NCBI GenBank assembly: GCA_052174115.1
Contig: JBQMRX010000001.1
Location: 806,001-870,000 of the forward strand
Direction: 5' to 3'
Length of the DNA stretch: 64,000 bases
Origin: Arsenophonus sp052174115
GTDB lineage: Bacteria > Pseudomonadota > Gammaproteobacteria > Enterobacterales > Enterobacteriaceae
Part shown: one piece after another, positions 32,072-42,324 of the stretch
Layout: each line of letters starts with the position of its first letter
How positions within the stretch are numbered: position 1 is the first letter of the stretch
The notes under the pieces: generated by a model
Database searches by the model: none
What the model was told of the DNA's origin: nothing
Seen by the model: the letters and a program-made list of their open reading frames with translations, nothing else
Program-made: the position numbers and the translations under genes

Positions 32072-32575
32072 TTATTTAACCTTCTTAATAATCAAATCAG
32101 TAATATTTTTTAGCTTTGATCTATCTTTTGTATAAAAAATTGCATTCATATCAATAATAATGTCGTAATCTTCTTTTTCCGCAATAGTTTTAGTTGCTAT
32201 TTTTATAGTTTGCAATATTTTATTTCTCTCTTCTTGTTGACGGCGTTGATTATCTTGTTCAAATTGTTCTGCTTTTTTAAGAAAATCCACTCTTTTATCT
32301 TCAAACAATTGAAGATCTTTTTCATTAGATTTAGGAGTAAACTTATTAATGTTTTTTTGTAATTTTTCCGATTGTATTTGTAAGTCTTTTTCTATATTTT
32401 GCAATTCATTCGCTCGCTCTTTAAATTCTTTTTCAAGTTGTTTAGATACTGATTTGTTAATCGCTATATTCTGAAAAATTTCACCTACATTAATAATAGC
32501 AATTTTCTCTGCGTAAACACTGACAGATAAAAATAAAATCAAATATAAACATGCTCTAAATAATAACTTTTTCAT
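32072..32575 (-). CDS. skp: Periplasmic chaperone Skp
   Basis: Trimeric periplasmic holdase that protects unfolded outer-membrane proteins on their way to the BAM complex. The 167 aa (161 in E. coli) begin with a signal peptide: KK, a hydrophobic run, and cleavage probably after VYA near residue 22. Then comes IAIINVGEIFQ and a long charged helical-hairpin arm (about 45-130, rich in K, E, Q). It lies between bamA and lpxD as in E. coli. GGAG precedes the ATG. Confidence 0.95.
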   Translation of the reverse strand: MKKLLFRACLYLILFLSVSVYAEKIAIINVGEIFQNIAINKSVSKQLEKEFKERANELQNIEKDLQIQSEKLQKNINKFTPKSNEKDLQLFEDKRVDFLKKAEQFEQDNQRRQQEERNKILQTIKIATKTIAEKEDYDIIIDMNAIFYTKDRSKLKNITDLIIKKVK

Positions 32576-32636
32576 ATTAAACTCCTTTTATCTCTTGCAA
32601 TTTAGTTATAAAAAATTGATAAACTAAATTGATATT

Positions 32637-35039
32637 TTACCACGTCCTACCAATATTAAATTGAAATGCTTCAGATTTATCAGCTTTAAAATCTTTTATT
32701 GGTTTAGCATAAGAAAAGATTAACGGACCAATCGGTGACATCCATTGTAATGCAATTCCTGTCGAAATTCGAATATTGAAAGCTTGACCATAGTCAGGCA
32801 TTCCTTGTCTCCAATTTATAGGTATATTATTCCAATTTGAATCCCAAACAGTACCTATATCAATAAAGAAAGAGGTTCTGATAGAATTAACATATTTTTT
32901 ATCAATAAACGGGGTTGGTGTAATTAACTCTAATGAAGCTGTTACCATTGCATTTCCACCAATAGCATCCATTGATGGACTGGAAGATTTTGGAATTATT
33001 TCACCATTTTTTTCTTCAAGATAAATTGCTTTAGGTCCAATATTATTGGAATGTAAACCGCGTACTGTATTAACACCACCAGCATAAAAATTTTCATAAA
33101 ATGGTAACTCTTTATTATTAAAACCATTACTATAAGCTACTTGCGCTTTACTCAATAATACCCATTTATTATTTATATCAATTGGATAATATTGCGATGT
33201 ATCAAATCGAATCTTATAATATTGATTATTAGAACCTGGAATGGTAATTTTACTGTTTATTGAAGTTTTATTTCCAGTTGTTGGAAATAAACCATGATCT
33301 AAGTTATTATAAGTCCAATCTAAATTAAAGGTAAAATCATTAGAATGATAGTATATTTTATTATTAAAACTAAGATTTTTTTTCATACTTTTCAAATAAC
33401 GCCACATTCCAACTTGAGGTTTCATGTCAGATAAAGAATTATGAACAAAACCTGTACCAATATAAAATGTATTGTTTTCATTAAAAGGAAAACTTAATGT
33501 ACTATCAATACCATAAGTTTTATTATTATACCGTGAAAGATCAGCATCTCTAGCACTAAAATCATTGTAAAATAATCGACCACCTAAGCTAATACCATTA
33601 ATTGTAAAATAAGGATTATTTAATGATAATTCCGCATAGGTTGAATAATCATTTTTATTTGCACTGATACCTACAGCATTACCTGTACCAAGCCAGTTTT
33701 CTTGTTGAACTCCTACTTGAAAACTTACACCACTCTCACTGCCAAAACCAATACCAAAGTTCATAGAACCAGTATTACGTTCTTTAACTTTATAAATAAG
33801 ATCAACTTGATCATGTGTATTAGATAAACGTTGTATTTCAACATCAACACTTTCGAAAAAACCAATACGATTTAATCGATCTTTACCTAAATTTACTAAA
33901 ACATTACTTAACCAAGCGCCTTCCATTTGACGCATTTCACGACGTAAAACAGAATCTTTAGTAATATCATTGCCAATAAAATGAATTTGTCGAACATAAA
34001 AACGGTTTCCAGCATTAATATTTATAAGTAATTTAATTGTTTTATTTTTATTATTAATTTCATGTTGAATAATGATATATGGGTAAGCATAACCATAATA
34101 ACCAAGAAAATCTTTAATCTTATTTTTCATATTAGTTATTTCACTGCCATTATAAATAGAAAAAGATTTAATTGTGATTAATTGACTTATTTCATCATAA
34201 TAACCAGCTGTTTCTCCACTTAATTCAATACTTGATATTTTATATTTATCGGCTTCTGTTAAATTAATAGTAATATAAATATTTTTTTTATCTGGCGTTA
34301 AATTTAAATTTGTTGAGTTAATATTAAATCTAGCATAACCTTTATCAAGATAAAAAGTCTCTAGTGTTTTTAAATCACTAGTTAATTTTTCTTTCTGATA
34401 TTTTTGATTAGCAATAAAATTCCACCAAGGTACGTTATCAGTTAATTGAAAATTATCTATTAATTCACTTTTAGTAAATGCTTTATTACCAATGATATTA
34501 ATCTGTTGGATCTTAGCTGAAATTCCTTCAGAAAAAATTAATTTTAAATCAACTCGATTATGCGATAATGGTATGATTAAAATTTTAATCATAGCATTAT
34601 ATTTACCGACACTATAATAAAAATCTTCAAGTAATTTTTTAATATTTACTAACTTGTTATGATTAAGCGTTTCACCAACTTGAATATTTAAAATTTTAAA
34701 ATTTTGTTTTAATAAATCATCTTTAATTAATTTATTACCAAAAAATTTAATGCTTGCAATAATTGGTTGTTCTTTTACTTCAATTATCAATGTATTTCTA
34801 TCACGTAAAATTCTGATATTTTCAAAGTTACCAGTTAAAAATAAAGATTGAATAATATGAGTTATATCATCATTATTAATTTTATCTCCTATCCGAACTG
34901 GTATTTTTAATAGTATTTCATCAATGCTAACAGATTTAAGACCTTTAAAGTGAATATCTTTTACTATAAATTCATTAGAACTATATATAGTGGTACTGTA
35001 AAATAGCAGTGATATTATAAATAATCTTTTCATCGCCAT
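32637..35039 (-). CDS. bamA: Outer membrane protein assembly factor BamA
   Basis: Core of the BAM machine that inserts beta-barrel proteins into the outer membrane. 800 aa (810 in E. coli). A signal peptide (MAMKRLFIISLLFYSTTIYS) is followed by five POTRA domains to about residue 420 and the 16-strand barrel. The family signature VRGLHSNNIGP, corresponding to the VRGF loop-6 motif, is present with Leu for Phe. The C-terminus ends AFQFNIGRTW, with the final aromatic residue of outer-membrane barrels. Extracellular loop 6 is shortened and lacks the cysteine pair of E. coli. An intact outer membrane is implied. Confidence 0.97.
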   Translation of the reverse strand: MAMKRLFIISLLFYSTTIYSSNEFIVKDIHFKGLKSVSIDEILLKIPVRIGDKINNDDITHIIQSLFLTGNFENIRILRDRNTLIIEVKEQPIIASIKFFGNKLIKDDLLKQNFKILNIQVGETLNHNKLVNIKKLLEDFYYSVGKYNAMIKILIIPLSHNRVDLKLIFSEGISAKIQQINIIGNKAFTKSELIDNFQLTDNVPWWNFIANQKYQKEKLTSDLKTLETFYLDKGYARFNINSTNLNLTPDKKNIYITINLTEADKYKISSIELSGETAGYYDEISQLITIKSFSIYNGSEITNMKNKIKDFLGYYGYAYPYIIIQHEINNKNKTIKLLININAGNRFYVRQIHFIGNDITKDSVLRREMRQMEGAWLSNVLVNLGKDRLNRIGFFESVDVEIQRLSNTHDQVDLIYKVKERNTGSMNFGIGFGSESGVSFQVGVQQENWLGTGNAVGISANKNDYSTYAELSLNNPYFTINGISLGGRLFYNDFSARDADLSRYNNKTYGIDSTLSFPFNENNTFYIGTGFVHNSLSDMKPQVGMWRYLKSMKKNLSFNNKIYYHSNDFTFNLDWTYNNLDHGLFPTTGNKTSINSKITIPGSNNQYYKIRFDTSQYYPIDINNKWVLLSKAQVAYSNGFNNKELPFYENFYAGGVNTVRGLHSNNIGPKAIYLEEKNGEIIPKSSSPSMDAIGGNAMVTASLELITPTPFIDKKYVNSIRTSFFIDIGTVWDSNWNNIPINWRQGMPDYGQAFNIRISTGIALQWMSPIGPLIFSYAKPIKDFKADKSEAFQFNIGRTW

Positions 35040-35072
35040 TATTATTATAATATTCCAAATTAAATTTCTTTC

Positions 35073-36425
35073 TTAAAGATGAGAGAAATCATTAAAAAGT
35101 GCAAGCCCTATTAATAATATTAATGCAATAGTACCAATACGATAACTAAAGTCTTGTATACGATCAGACACTGGTTTTCCTTTAATCTTTTCGATTAAAA
35201 AGAAAAGTAAGTGTCCACCATCTAATATTGGTAAAGGAAACAAATTAATAATTCCTAAATTAATACTAATTAATGCAATAAATATTAAGTAATATACTAA
35301 TCCAGACTCAGCGGAAATGCCTGCCAATTTTGCAATAGAAACAGGTCCACTAAGATTATTAAGTTTAATATCCCCAGTAATTAATTTACCTATCATACTT
35401 ACTGTTAATTTTATTAATTGCCAAGTTTTATATATTGCTTTATACAATGCATATAATGGATTATATTGCTGTATTATTTTATATTCATCTGAAAGTGGTA
35501 TTACTGACAGCTCAATTCCAGCAAATCCTATTTTTTTTCTTTTATCTATTATTTTTACTTCAGGTATTAATATTAATTTTTGCTGTTTACTTTCTCTTTC
35601 TATAGTTAATAATAACGGAATTTCAGGATTTTTTCGAATAAAATAAATAAATGGATGCCAAACATCTATTATTTGTTCATTAACCTTTATAATTTTATCT
35701 CCTTTTTGTAAACCAGATAATGCCGCTGCTGATTTTGGTTGAATATTATGTATAATATTATCTTCTTTTATTCTAACTGGCATAATTCCTAAAGATAAAA
35801 TTGGATCTTGATTTTCAGGATCAAAATGCCATTCCTTTAAATCAATTATTTTTTTTATTGGTGTTGAATTTCCAACAGATAAAACTTTAACATTTAATTG
35901 TTTATTACCAATTTTACTAATTAAAGCAAGACGAACAGAATTTAAATCAGGGGTTTCGATACCATCTATTGATTTTAGTTCCATACCTGGTAAAATATTT
36001 GCTTTTTCAGCAATTGAGTTTGGTTGGATATTTTCAATAACGGGACGTATAGAAGGTATGCCGATAATAAAAACTAACCAATAAGTAAATATTGCCAATA
36101 AAAAATTTGCTACTGGTCCTGCACTAACAACTGCAGCACGTTGAATTATTGTTTTATTATTAAAAGCAAAATATCGACGTTCTGATGTTACAAAAGTCAC
36201 TCGTTCATCTAACATTTTTACATAACCGCCTAATGGAATCATGGCAATAATAAATTCTGTTCCATGACGATCTACTTTACGCCATAAAGTTTTTCCAAAA
36301 CCAATCGAAAAATATTCAACGTGAATACCACATCGCCTAGCTACCCAGAAATGTCCGAATTCATGAGTAATAATTAGCACACTTAATGCAATAATAAATG
36401 CTGCTAAACTCCAAAAAAAATTCAT
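35073..36425 (-). CDS. rseP: Intramembrane zinc protease RseP
   Basis: Site-2 protease that cuts RseA within the membrane in the sigma-E envelope stress pathway and clears signal peptides. The 450 aa equal E. coli. HEFGH at 21-25 supplies zinc ligands and the catalytic Glu. LPILDGGH near residue 398 supplies the third ligand. Two PDZ domains lie between (about 125-310), and there are four membrane segments. Whether RseA and sigma-E remain cannot be told from this window. Between bamA and cdsA as in E. coli. Confidence 0.97.
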   Translation of the reverse strand: MNFFWSLAAFIIALSVLIITHEFGHFWVARRCGIHVEYFSIGFGKTLWRKVDRHGTEFIIAMIPLGGYVKMLDERVTFVTSERRYFAFNNKTIIQRAAVVSAGPVANFLLAIFTYWLVFIIGIPSIRPVIENIQPNSIAEKANILPGMELKSIDGIETPDLNSVRLALISKIGNKQLNVKVLSVGNSTPIKKIIDLKEWHFDPENQDPILSLGIMPVRIKEDNIIHNIQPKSAAALSGLQKGDKIIKVNEQIIDVWHPFIYFIRKNPEIPLLLTIERESKQQKLILIPEVKIIDKRKKIGFAGIELSVIPLSDEYKIIQQYNPLYALYKAIYKTWQLIKLTVSMIGKLITGDIKLNNLSGPVSIAKLAGISAESGLVYYLIFIALISINLGIINLFPLPILDGGHLLFFLIEKIKGKPVSDRIQDFSYRIGTIALILLIGLALFNDFSHL

Positions 36426-36433
36426 GATATACC

Positions 36434-37294
36434 TTAAAAATGAAAAAATAATAATGTTAATCCTGCAAAAACAGGTATCGCTGCTGTTAAACTATCGATT
36501 CTATCTAATATGCCACCATGTCCTGGAATTAAACAACTACTATCTTTAATTCCAGATTGACGTTTAAACATACTTTCTGTTAAATCACCAAAAACTGAAA
36601 TAATAACGACAACAATAGAACAAAATAATAAATTATTAGATATTAGTAAAGAAGGAGCAAATAAACTAAATAACCAAGCAATAATACTTGCTGTTAACAT
36701 ACCACCAAGCATACCTTCAAATGTTTTGCCAGGGGAAACTTTTTCTGCTAATTTATGTTTACCAAATAAATGACCAAAAAAATAAGCACCAATATCTACA
36801 CTCCAAACTAATAACATTACATAAAATACCCACCAAGCACTAATAAAATTATTAATATGATAATCAAGGCTTTTTAATACCAACATACCACAATAAAAAG
36901 GAACAATAGTTAAAACACCAAATAATATTTTTAATATCACAGATTGTGACCAGAATCGAGCAGAACTAGGAAAAGTGATAACCAATATTATTGCAATTAA
37001 CCACCAAACCAATCCAATCAATAAAATATAAACAATTAAAGGCTCTGTTGTTAATTTAGTAAGATCCTGAAATGATAATTGTAATCCAAATAAATTAATA
37101 GCAAATAAGATCGCACATATAATTCGTTTAACTTGTTCTGTCCATCCAATAAATTGGCTCCATTCCCAAGCAGCTAACGAACAAATAATAATAACAACAT
37201 AACCAAAAAGATTAAGAGGTAAGAAAAAAAGTGCAGCAATAACTAATGGAATAAGTATAATAGCTGTAATAATACGAGAATTTAAGTTTAACAA
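36434..37294 (-). CDS. cdsA: Phosphatidate cytidylyltransferase
   Basis: Makes CDP-diacylglycerol from phosphatidic acid and CTP, the branch point for phosphatidylglycerol and phosphatidylethanolamine. A polytopic membrane protein of 286 aa (285 in E. coli). The CDS signature is near the C-terminus: SVFGDLTESMFKRQSGIKDSS, with G-H-G-G-I-L-D-R-I-D-S following. The start appears to be TTG with AGG upstream. It is 10 bp from uppS and 8 bp from rseP. PlsB and PgsA, the steps before and after it in the pathway, are also in this window. Confidence 0.95.
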   Translation of the reverse strand: MLNLNSRIITAIILIPLVIAALFFLPLNLFGYVVIIICSLAAWEWSQFIGWTEQVKRIICAILFAINLFGLQLSFQDLTKLTTEPLIVYILLIGLVWWLIAIILVITFPSSARFWSQSVILKILFGVLTIVPFYCGMLVLKSLDYHINNFISAWWVFYVMLLVWSVDIGAYFFGHLFGKHKLAEKVSPGKTFEGMLGGMLTASIIAWLFSLFAPSLLISNNLLFCSIVVVIISVFGDLTESMFKRQSGIKDSSCLIPGHGGILDRIDSLTAAIPVFAGLTLLFFHF

Positions 37295-37304
37295 AAGTTA
37301 CCTA

Positions 37305-38060
37305 CTATTCTTTATTGATATTATCAGGTTTAGTATTACCAAAACGTCGTTCGCGTTGATTAAAAGCAATAATTGCGCTTTTGAAAGCTTCTTCATCAAA
37401 ATCTGGCCAGAGTATATCGGTAAAATAAAATTCAGCATAAGCAATTTGCCATAAAAGAAAATTACTGATGCGATATTCTCTTCCAGTTCTAATAACTAAA
37501 TCAACGGTTGGTTGATCATGTAAACTAATAAACTCATTTATTCTATCTTCGTTAATATTTTCTGGCAGCAATGAACCTACTTTAATTTTTTTAGCAATAA
37601 TTTGCATTGCATTTGTAATATCCCAACGACCACCATAATTAGCAGCAATATTTAGTTGTAATCCAGTATTATTCATAGTTAAAGCAATGGCGTGTTTAAT
37701 TCTATTTTGTAATTTAGGTTTAAATCGATTTATATCACCAATAATAGTTAACTGAATGTTATGTATATTTAAATTTTTAACTTCATTATCTAAAAACCAA
37801 GTAAAAAGTTCCATAAGAGCAGTAACTTCAGTTTCTGGCCTACTCCAATTTTCATTACTAAATGCATAAAGTGTTAAAGATTGAATCTCATTTTCAATCG
37901 CAAATTTAACCGTTTTTTGTACCGCCTCTGTTCCTGCTCGATGTCCTTTAATTCTTAATTTTCCACGTTGTTTAGCCCAACGTCCATTACCATCCATAAT
38001 TATGGCAACATGTCTAGGAATTTGATGTTGTGATTTATTATCATCATACATAAGTTTCAT
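37305..38060 (-). CDS. uppS: Undecaprenyl diphosphate synthase
   Basis: Cis-prenyltransferase that makes the C55 lipid carrier for peptidoglycan and LPS. The 251 aa match E. coli (253). HVAIIMDGNGRWAK contains the catalytic Asp (residue 23). GHRAGTEAVQKTV, the SNENWSRP block and VDLVIRTGREYRISNFLLWQ, with the C-terminal substrate and Mg-binding residues, are intact. Start chosen at the first ATG after GGAAC. A second ATG three codons later is possible. Confidence 0.96.
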   Translation of the reverse strand: MKLMYDDNKSQHQIPRHVAIIMDGNGRWAKQRGKLRIKGHRAGTEAVQKTVKFAIENEIQSLTLYAFSNENWSRPETEVTALMELFTWFLDNEVKNLNIHNIQLTIIGDINRFKPKLQNRIKHAIALTMNNTGLQLNIAANYGGRWDITNAMQIIAKKIKVGSLLPENINEDRINEFISLHDQPTVDLVIRTGREYRISNFLLWQIAYAEFYFTDILWPDFDEEAFKSAIIAFNQRERRFGNTKPDNINKE

Positions 38061-38295
38061 GCTAAAAAAGTTCCTTTATTATAAGATAGTATAATTTATT
38101 TTGCTTAATTATTTAGATAATAAAATAAAATTGCTTAAGATGAATTAAAGAATTTTATATTCATTAATAAGTTAGCAATTAAATTTTTATTAATTTAATA
38201 TCTTTACCTTTATTTTATTTTTTATTTTTATTAAATTTTAATAAAAATAAAATTTAATAAAAATAAAAAATATTTAAGCATCTAAAATTATTTAT

Positions 38296-39498
38296 TTAAT
38301 AGGATATTGATAATGTTTCAATATAATTAGTTGCTATTTGACGGGCTTCATTATCAATTTCTAAAACTGTATCAATGTTATCAGGTTCAGCTAAATTTAA
38401 TCTTTCTACTGTATATAAATTAATTTGTGCGATATCAGTAAATCGAAGTTGACCAGCTAAAAATGCAGCAACAGAAACCTCATTAGCGGCATTTAAAATT
38501 ATGGTTGATGCTTGTCCATGATGATAGGCATCAATAGCTAATTTTAGACAAGGATAACGTTGATAATCTGGAGCAATAAAAGTTAATGAAGATAATTGTT
38601 TAAAATCAATTACAGATGCACCTGAAGAAATACGATCTGGATAAGCTATACTATAAGAAATAGGTGTTCTCATATCAGGCGTACCTAATTGAGCAATTAC
38701 ACTTCCATCTTGATATCTTACCATTGAATGAATAACAGATTGTGGATGAATTATAACTTCAATTTGTTCATGTGAAGCATTAAAAAAATACCGAGCTTCA
38801 ATGTATTCAAACCCTTTATTTATCATAGTTGCTGAATCAACTGAAATCTTGCGTCCCATAGACCAATTAGGATGATTACAGGCCTCATTAGGTGTAATCT
38901 TTTTAAGATAAGGAAGAGGGATTTCACGAAAAGGACCACCAGATCCTGTTAATATTATGCATGTTATTCCGTGTTGTTCAAGATTAGCGAAACCTAAATT
39001 ATTTTGAATTTCAGTTGGTAAACTTTGAAATATTGCGCTATGTTCACTATCAATAGGAAGCACTTGAGTACCATATTTTTTAATTTCATCAAAAAATAAT
39101 TGTCCACTAGTAATTAGTGATTCTTTATTAGCTAATAAAATACGTTTACCTTGACGAATTGCAGCTAATGTTGGCATTAAACCAGCAATTCCGCTAATAG
39201 CTGACATAACTTGATCAACATTATCAAGTGCGGCTAGTTCACAAACTCCGTTTTTTCCTGATAAAACTTCGATTTTACATCCTTGTTTATTTAATATGCT
39301 TCTTAGATTATTCGCTGATTTTTCGTCTGACATAGCAGCATATTGTGGTTTAAATTCTAAACATTGCTGAATCATAGTATTTACATTTTTATATGCAACT
39401 AATGCGATAATTTTAAATTTTGTAGGATTTTCCTTAACTACTGATAGTGTTGTTTTACCAATTGATCCAGTCGAGCCTAAAATTGTCAGACGTATCAT
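38296..39498 (-). CDS. dxr: 1-deoxy-D-xylulose 5-phosphate reductoisomerase
   Basis: Second enzyme of the methylerythritol phosphate pathway; it turns DXP into MEP with NADPH. The 400 aa match E. coli (398). The nucleotide-binding GSTGSIG is at 8-14, ALANKES-type LLANKESLI is near 125, the metal and substrate motif SEHSAIFQSL follows, and GSGGPFR and NHPNWSMGRKISVDSATMINKG form the active-site loop and helix. With uppS it shows that isoprenoid synthesis is kept. Confidence 0.97.
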   Translation of the reverse strand: MIRLTILGSTGSIGKTTLSVVKENPTKFKIIALVAYKNVNTMIQQCLEFKPQYAAMSDEKSANNLRSILNKQGCKIEVLSGKNGVCELAALDNVDQVMSAISGIAGLMPTLAAIRQGKRILLANKESLITSGQLFFDEIKKYGTQVLPIDSEHSAIFQSLPTEIQNNLGFANLEQHGITCIILTGSGGPFREIPLPYLKKITPNEACNHPNWSMGRKISVDSATMINKGFEYIEARYFFNASHEQIEVIIHPQSVIHSMVRYQDGSVIAQLGTPDMRTPISYSIAYPDRISSGASVIDFKQLSSLTFIAPDYQRYPCLKLAIDAYHHGQASTIILNAANEVSVAAFLAGQLRFTDIAQINLYTVERLNLAEPDNIDTVLEIDNEARQIATNYIETLSISY

Positions 39499-39653
39499 TA
39501 TGATATGTATACTCTATTATTTAATTAAAAAGAATTATACTTAGCTTAACAATATAGCATAATATAAAATGAATCAATAAATTTAAAGATATAATAAAGT
39601 TGTATTTATTTTATATATAATATATATACTATATGGTTGTTTTATAATAATAT

Positions 39654-40211
39654 TTAAAATTCTATTAATTCTTTTTCTTTTTCTTCTAATGCCTTATCAA
39701 TTTTATTAATAAAGTTATCTGTTAATCTTTGAATTTTGTTTTGCGCACTATATTCATCATTTTTACTAATTTCTTTATTTTTCAATAATGTTTTAATTTT
39801 ATCATTTGCATCTCGTCGTATATTACGAATTGATACCTTTCCTTGTTCTCCATTATTACGAACAACTTTAATTAAATCATTACGTCTTTTTTCTGTTAAT
39901 GGTGGTAAAGGTACTCGTATTATCATTTCTGATGAAAATGGATTAAGACCTAAATTTGATGCCATGATTGCTTTTTCTACTATCGGTGATAACATAGGAT
40001 CAAATACAGTAATCGCGAGTGTACGTGAGTCCTCAACAGTAATATTTACTAATTTACGTAATGGTATCATTGTACTATGATATTTAATCATTATACCATC
40101 CAATAAACTTGGAGATGCTCGGCCAGTATGAATTTTATTTATTTGATTTTTTAATGCTTCAATACTTTTTTCCATACGTTTTTTAGTATTTTTTTTAATT
40201 TCATTAATCAT
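39654..40211 (-). CDS. frr: Ribosome recycling factor
   Basis: With EF-G, splits post-termination ribosomes. Exactly 185 aa as in E. coli, with the tRNA-mimicking three-helix bundle: RMEKSIEALKNQINKIHTGRASPSLLDGI at the N-terminus (about 12-40), IRVPLPPLTEKRRNDL (about 104-119) and RNIRRDANDKIK (about 132-143). It lies between pyrH and dxr as in E. coli. Confidence 0.97.
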   Translation of the reverse strand: MINEIKKNTKKRMEKSIEALKNQINKIHTGRASPSLLDGIMIKYHSTMIPLRKLVNITVEDSRTLAITVFDPMLSPIVEKAIMASNLGLNPFSSEMIIRVPLPPLTEKRRNDLIKVVRNNGEQGKVSIRNIRRDANDKIKTLLKNKEISKNDEYSAQNKIQRLTDNFINKIDKALEEKEKELIEF

Positions 40212-40331
40212 GTTTAAATCCTTATCAATTAGTTATAAATATTTAACTTATAAATCATTAATTTAATTTAATTACTTTAATAATAAATGCTAATAATATA
40301 ATATCAAAAAATCATCTATATTTCTAAAAAA

Positions 40332-41060
40332 TTAATTACATGAAATTAATGTACCTTCATTTTCACCCATTACAATACGACGTAAGCCACCTGGTTTATT
40401 TATATTAAAAACTCGAATAGGTAAATTATGATCTCGAGCCAAAGTAAATGCGGTTAAATCCATAATTTTTAATTCACGTTCTAATACTTCTTTATAAGTT
40501 AATTTTTTATAAAAAATTGCATTTGAATTCTTTGACGGATCAGTAGAATAAACACCATTAACTTTGGTTGCTTTTAAAATAATATCAGCCTTGATTTCTA
40601 TACCTCGTAAACAAGCAACTGAATCTGTTGTAAAAAAAGGATTTCCTATTCCAGCTGAAAAAATAACAACCCTACCCTTACGAAGTAAGCTATTTGCTTT
40701 GTTCCAATTATAATTGTCGCATATACCATTTAACGGTATTGCAGACATAAGTCTGGCATTAACATATATACGATGTAAAGCATCAAGCATAGCCAATCCA
40801 TTCATTACTGTCGCTAGCATTCCAATATGATCACCAATAATACGATTCATTCCAATATTGGCCAATCCTATTCCACGAAATAAATTACCACCACCAATAA
40901 CGATACCAATCTGTATTGTTAACTCTACAAGTTCTTTAATTTCTTGTGCCATACGATCTAAAACAATTACATCAATACCAAAATCCCCTGAACCTTGTAG
41001 AGCTTCCCCGCTAAGTTTAATCAAGACACGTTGATATATTGGTTTTTTATTAATTACCAT
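40332..41060 (-). CDS. pyrH: Uridylate kinase
   Basis: Phosphorylates UMP to UDP; a hexameric amino-acid-kinase-fold enzyme, feedback-controlled by UTP and GTP. 242 aa (241 in E. coli). KLSGEALQG (about 14-22), GGGNLFRG (about 56-63), GNPFFTTDS (about 137-145) and the ATP-site TKVNGVYSTDP are conserved. With pyrC in the same window it supports a kept pyrimidine pathway. Confidence 0.97.
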   Translation of the reverse strand: MVINKKPIYQRVLIKLSGEALQGSGDFGIDVIVLDRMAQEIKELVELTIQIGIVIGGGNLFRGIGLANIGMNRIIGDHIGMLATVMNGLAMLDALHRIYVNARLMSAIPLNGICDNYNWNKANSLLRKGRVVIFSAGIGNPFFTTDSVACLRGIEIKADIILKATKVNGVYSTDPSKNSNAIFYKKLTYKEVLERELKIMDLTAFTLARDHNLPIRVFNINKPGGLRRIVMGENEGTLISCN

Positions 41061-41308
41061 ATATTTTTCCTGAGCAGATGAATTATTGAATCTTTAAAAT
41101 TCTTAATTAAATGTCTGAGTATAATATTAGTATTTGATTAATTAATTTTTTTATTTCTTTAGTATAAATATAATTTAATTTAACTTGTTAAGTTTAATTC
41201 TTTAAATTAAATAATTTATGATTAAAATAATTTAATTATATCCTTATATTTAAATTATTATTAATAATATATCCTAAAATAGATAATAGATAAATTATTG
41301 ATATCAAA
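41061..41308. other. tsf-pyrH spacer
   Basis: About 330 bp separate tsf and pyrH. Apart from the tsf terminator at its left end I see no gene. The spacer probably holds a separate pyrH promoter. Confidence 0.45.
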
Positions 41309-41342
41309 TAAAATAGAACCGCCTATAGGCGGTTCTATTTTA
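41309..41342 (-). terminator. rpsB-tsf operon terminator
   Basis: A perfect 34-bp palindrome with GC-rich core ACCGCCTATAGGCGGT, followed on the minus strand by TATTTGATAT. It sits about 50 bp past the tsf stop. A textbook intrinsic terminator and one of the few GC-rich intergenic elements left. Confidence 0.9.
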
Positions 41343-41394
41343 ATATATTTTATTATTTTTATTAATTAATAATTGCTTTAAAAAATATTATTTT

Positions 41395-42204
41395 TTATTT
41401 TTTTGTATCTTCACCAATTTCAAAACGAGTAAAATTAATTACTTTTATATCTTTTTCTTTTAATAATTTACTAACTGTTTTATTTGAATCCATAATAAAT
41501 TCTTGACCAGTTAAAGAGATCTCATTAATAAATTTGTTCATACGACCAGTTACTATCTTTTTAGCAATTTTAGGAGACTTACCAGATTTCATTGCTATAT
41601 CTAATTGAATTTTATATTCATGAGCAATAATATCAGCTGGTATATCTTCTGGTGTAATATAATCAGGCTTCTTAGCTGCGATATGCATAGCAATGTGTTT
41701 AATAAACTCATTATCTACACCTTTAACAGAAACAAGAACCCCAATACGAACACCATGTAAATAGTATCCAATTTTTTCACCTTCTAAAATATTTACTCGG
41801 CAAATATTAATATTTTCACCTGTCTTTGAAATAATTTTTATACGTTTCTCTTCAAATCTCGCTTTTAATTCATTAATATTTGAGAGTTTATTTTTAACAA
41901 CAGATTTAAATACTTCATTAGCAAATGTTATAAAACTCGCATCTTTAGCTACAAAATCTGTTTCACAATTCAATTCAAGCAATGCACCAAATTTACTATC
42001 AGTAGAAATCTCTGCCATTATCAAACCTTCAGTAGCTATACAATTTGCTTTTTTAGCTGCTTTTATATATCCTAATTTACGTATATTATCGATAGCTAAT
42101 TCAATATTCCAATTAGCTTTAACTAATGCTTTTTTACATTCCATCATGCCTACACCAGTACGTTCACGTAATTTTTTTATTAAAGTAATAGTAATTTCAG
42201 ACAT
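41395..42204 (-). CDS. tsf: Elongation factor Ts
   Basis: Guanine nucleotide exchange factor for EF-Tu. 269 aa, about 14 shorter than E. coli at the C-terminus, which ends FEIGEDTKK. The N-terminal UBA-like domain (LRERTGVGMMECKKAL), the catalytic CETDFVAKD motif (near 79-87) and the core HIAMHIAAKKPDYI are intact, so function should be unaffected. It follows rpsB by 120 bp and precedes a strong terminator. Confidence 0.96.
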   Translation of the reverse strand: MSEITITLIKKLRERTGVGMMECKKALVKANWNIELAIDNIRKLGYIKAAKKANCIATEGLIMAEISTDSKFGALLELNCETDFVAKDASFITFANEVFKSVVKNKLSNINELKARFEEKRIKIISKTGENINICRVNILEGEKIGYYLHGVRIGVLVSVKGVDNEFIKHIAMHIAAKKPDYITPEDIPADIIAHEYKIQLDIAMKSGKSPKIAKKIVTGRMNKFINEISLTGQEFIMDSNKTVSKLLKEKDIKVINFTRFEIGEDTKK

Positions 42205-42324
42205 ATAATTTATTCCTAAAGATATCCAATGAAAAATAACTATATGTAAAATATGCTCATTCTAATTAGTAAAAATGGAATTAAATTAATATAATTAATA
42301 TCTTTCATTGCTTGTTTTATTTAT

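Noticed and set aside
35317..35646. 109-codon open frame opposite rseP
   Set aside because: Antisense shadow of rseP; composition follows the complementary codons.
39736..40080. 114-codon open frame opposite frr
   Set aside because: Antisense shadow of a complete, conserved frr gene.
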